Origin: Branchiostoma floridae
Taxonomy: Eukaryota; Chordata; Leptocardii; Amphioxiformes; Branchiostomatidae
Direction of reading: 5' to 3'
Assembly (NCBI RefSeq): GCF_000003815.2
Contig: NC_049990.1
Location: 1,598,098 to 1,662,097, forward strand
DNA length: 64,000 nt
The position numbers and the translations under genes were made by a program. The notes under the pieces are model-generated. The model was not told the origin of the DNA, did no database searches, and saw only the letters and a list, made by a program, of their open reading frames with translations. Below are positions 63,971-64,000 of this stretch, piece by piece (the first letter of the stretch is position 1; every line of letters begins with the position of its first letter).

Positions 63971-64000
63971 ATTGGACATCTGCACTTTCGGACAATCTTT

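Noticed and set aside
63521-63985. Asp/Asn/Gly-rich frame on the minus strand
   Set aside because: Trinucleotide microsatellite; only its end overlaps a real EGF exon, which is annotated separately.

Overview
The window reads as animal nuclear DNA, most likely from a cephalochordate (amphioxus, Branchiostoma-like). This is inferred from short phase-1 exons for EGF, C-type lectin, F-type lectin and sushi-like modules, AG/GT splice sites, AATAAA signals, an SINE-like sequence I associate with amphioxus, and dense MITEs, SINEs, LINE fragments and Penelope-like elements. There are no operons, Shine-Dalgarno sites or CRISPR arrays. Six N-runs mark assembly gaps, and two of them cut into exons. Layout: 436-5323 is the 3' part of gene A (+), an EGF/C-type-lectin secreted protein whose lectin exon carries a frameshift. 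5551-8800 is a nest of transposons, including a 2.5-kb inverted-repeat element with 8-bp target duplications that encloses gene-like exons with a Walker A motif. 9040-11463 is a 24-bp minisatellite. 11605-15636 is an intact single-exon gene on the minus strand for a leucine-rich-repeat membrane receptor with a long repetitive tyrosine-rich tail. 15655-21650 is repeats, a gap and a truncated LINE. 21829-36543 (gene B), 38022-43117 (gene C), 45988-51177 (gene D, incomplete) and 53478-58243 (gene E) are tandem plus-strand genes for secreted modular proteins. They share a signal-peptide exon starting MWKxLLL/FxxAA and, in A, B, C and E (and gene G), a common 3' end: a 26-residue Cys-rich exon followed by a last exon with the motif CSSASCPDG. 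Gene G (61474 to beyond the right edge, minus strand) has the same 3' end. B and C carry an approximately 131-residue Cys-rich module (here 'WSFWK module') that I cannot assign to a named family, followed by EGF repeats and a two-exon C-type lectin domain. D carries a duplicated sushi-like cassette. E carries an F-type lectin (fucolectin) domain plus three EGF repeats. Every internal module is bounded by phase-1 introns, so modules can be duplicated, lost or skipped without breaking the frame; this explains the variety in the cluster. The proteins look like secreted carbohydrate-recognition or innate-immune effectors, but that role is inference. The other main signal is RNA-based: hammerhead-ribozyme-like motifs occur in the terminal repeats of the Penelope-like element (three copies) and in a 189-bp retroelement-like insertion beside the LRR gene.
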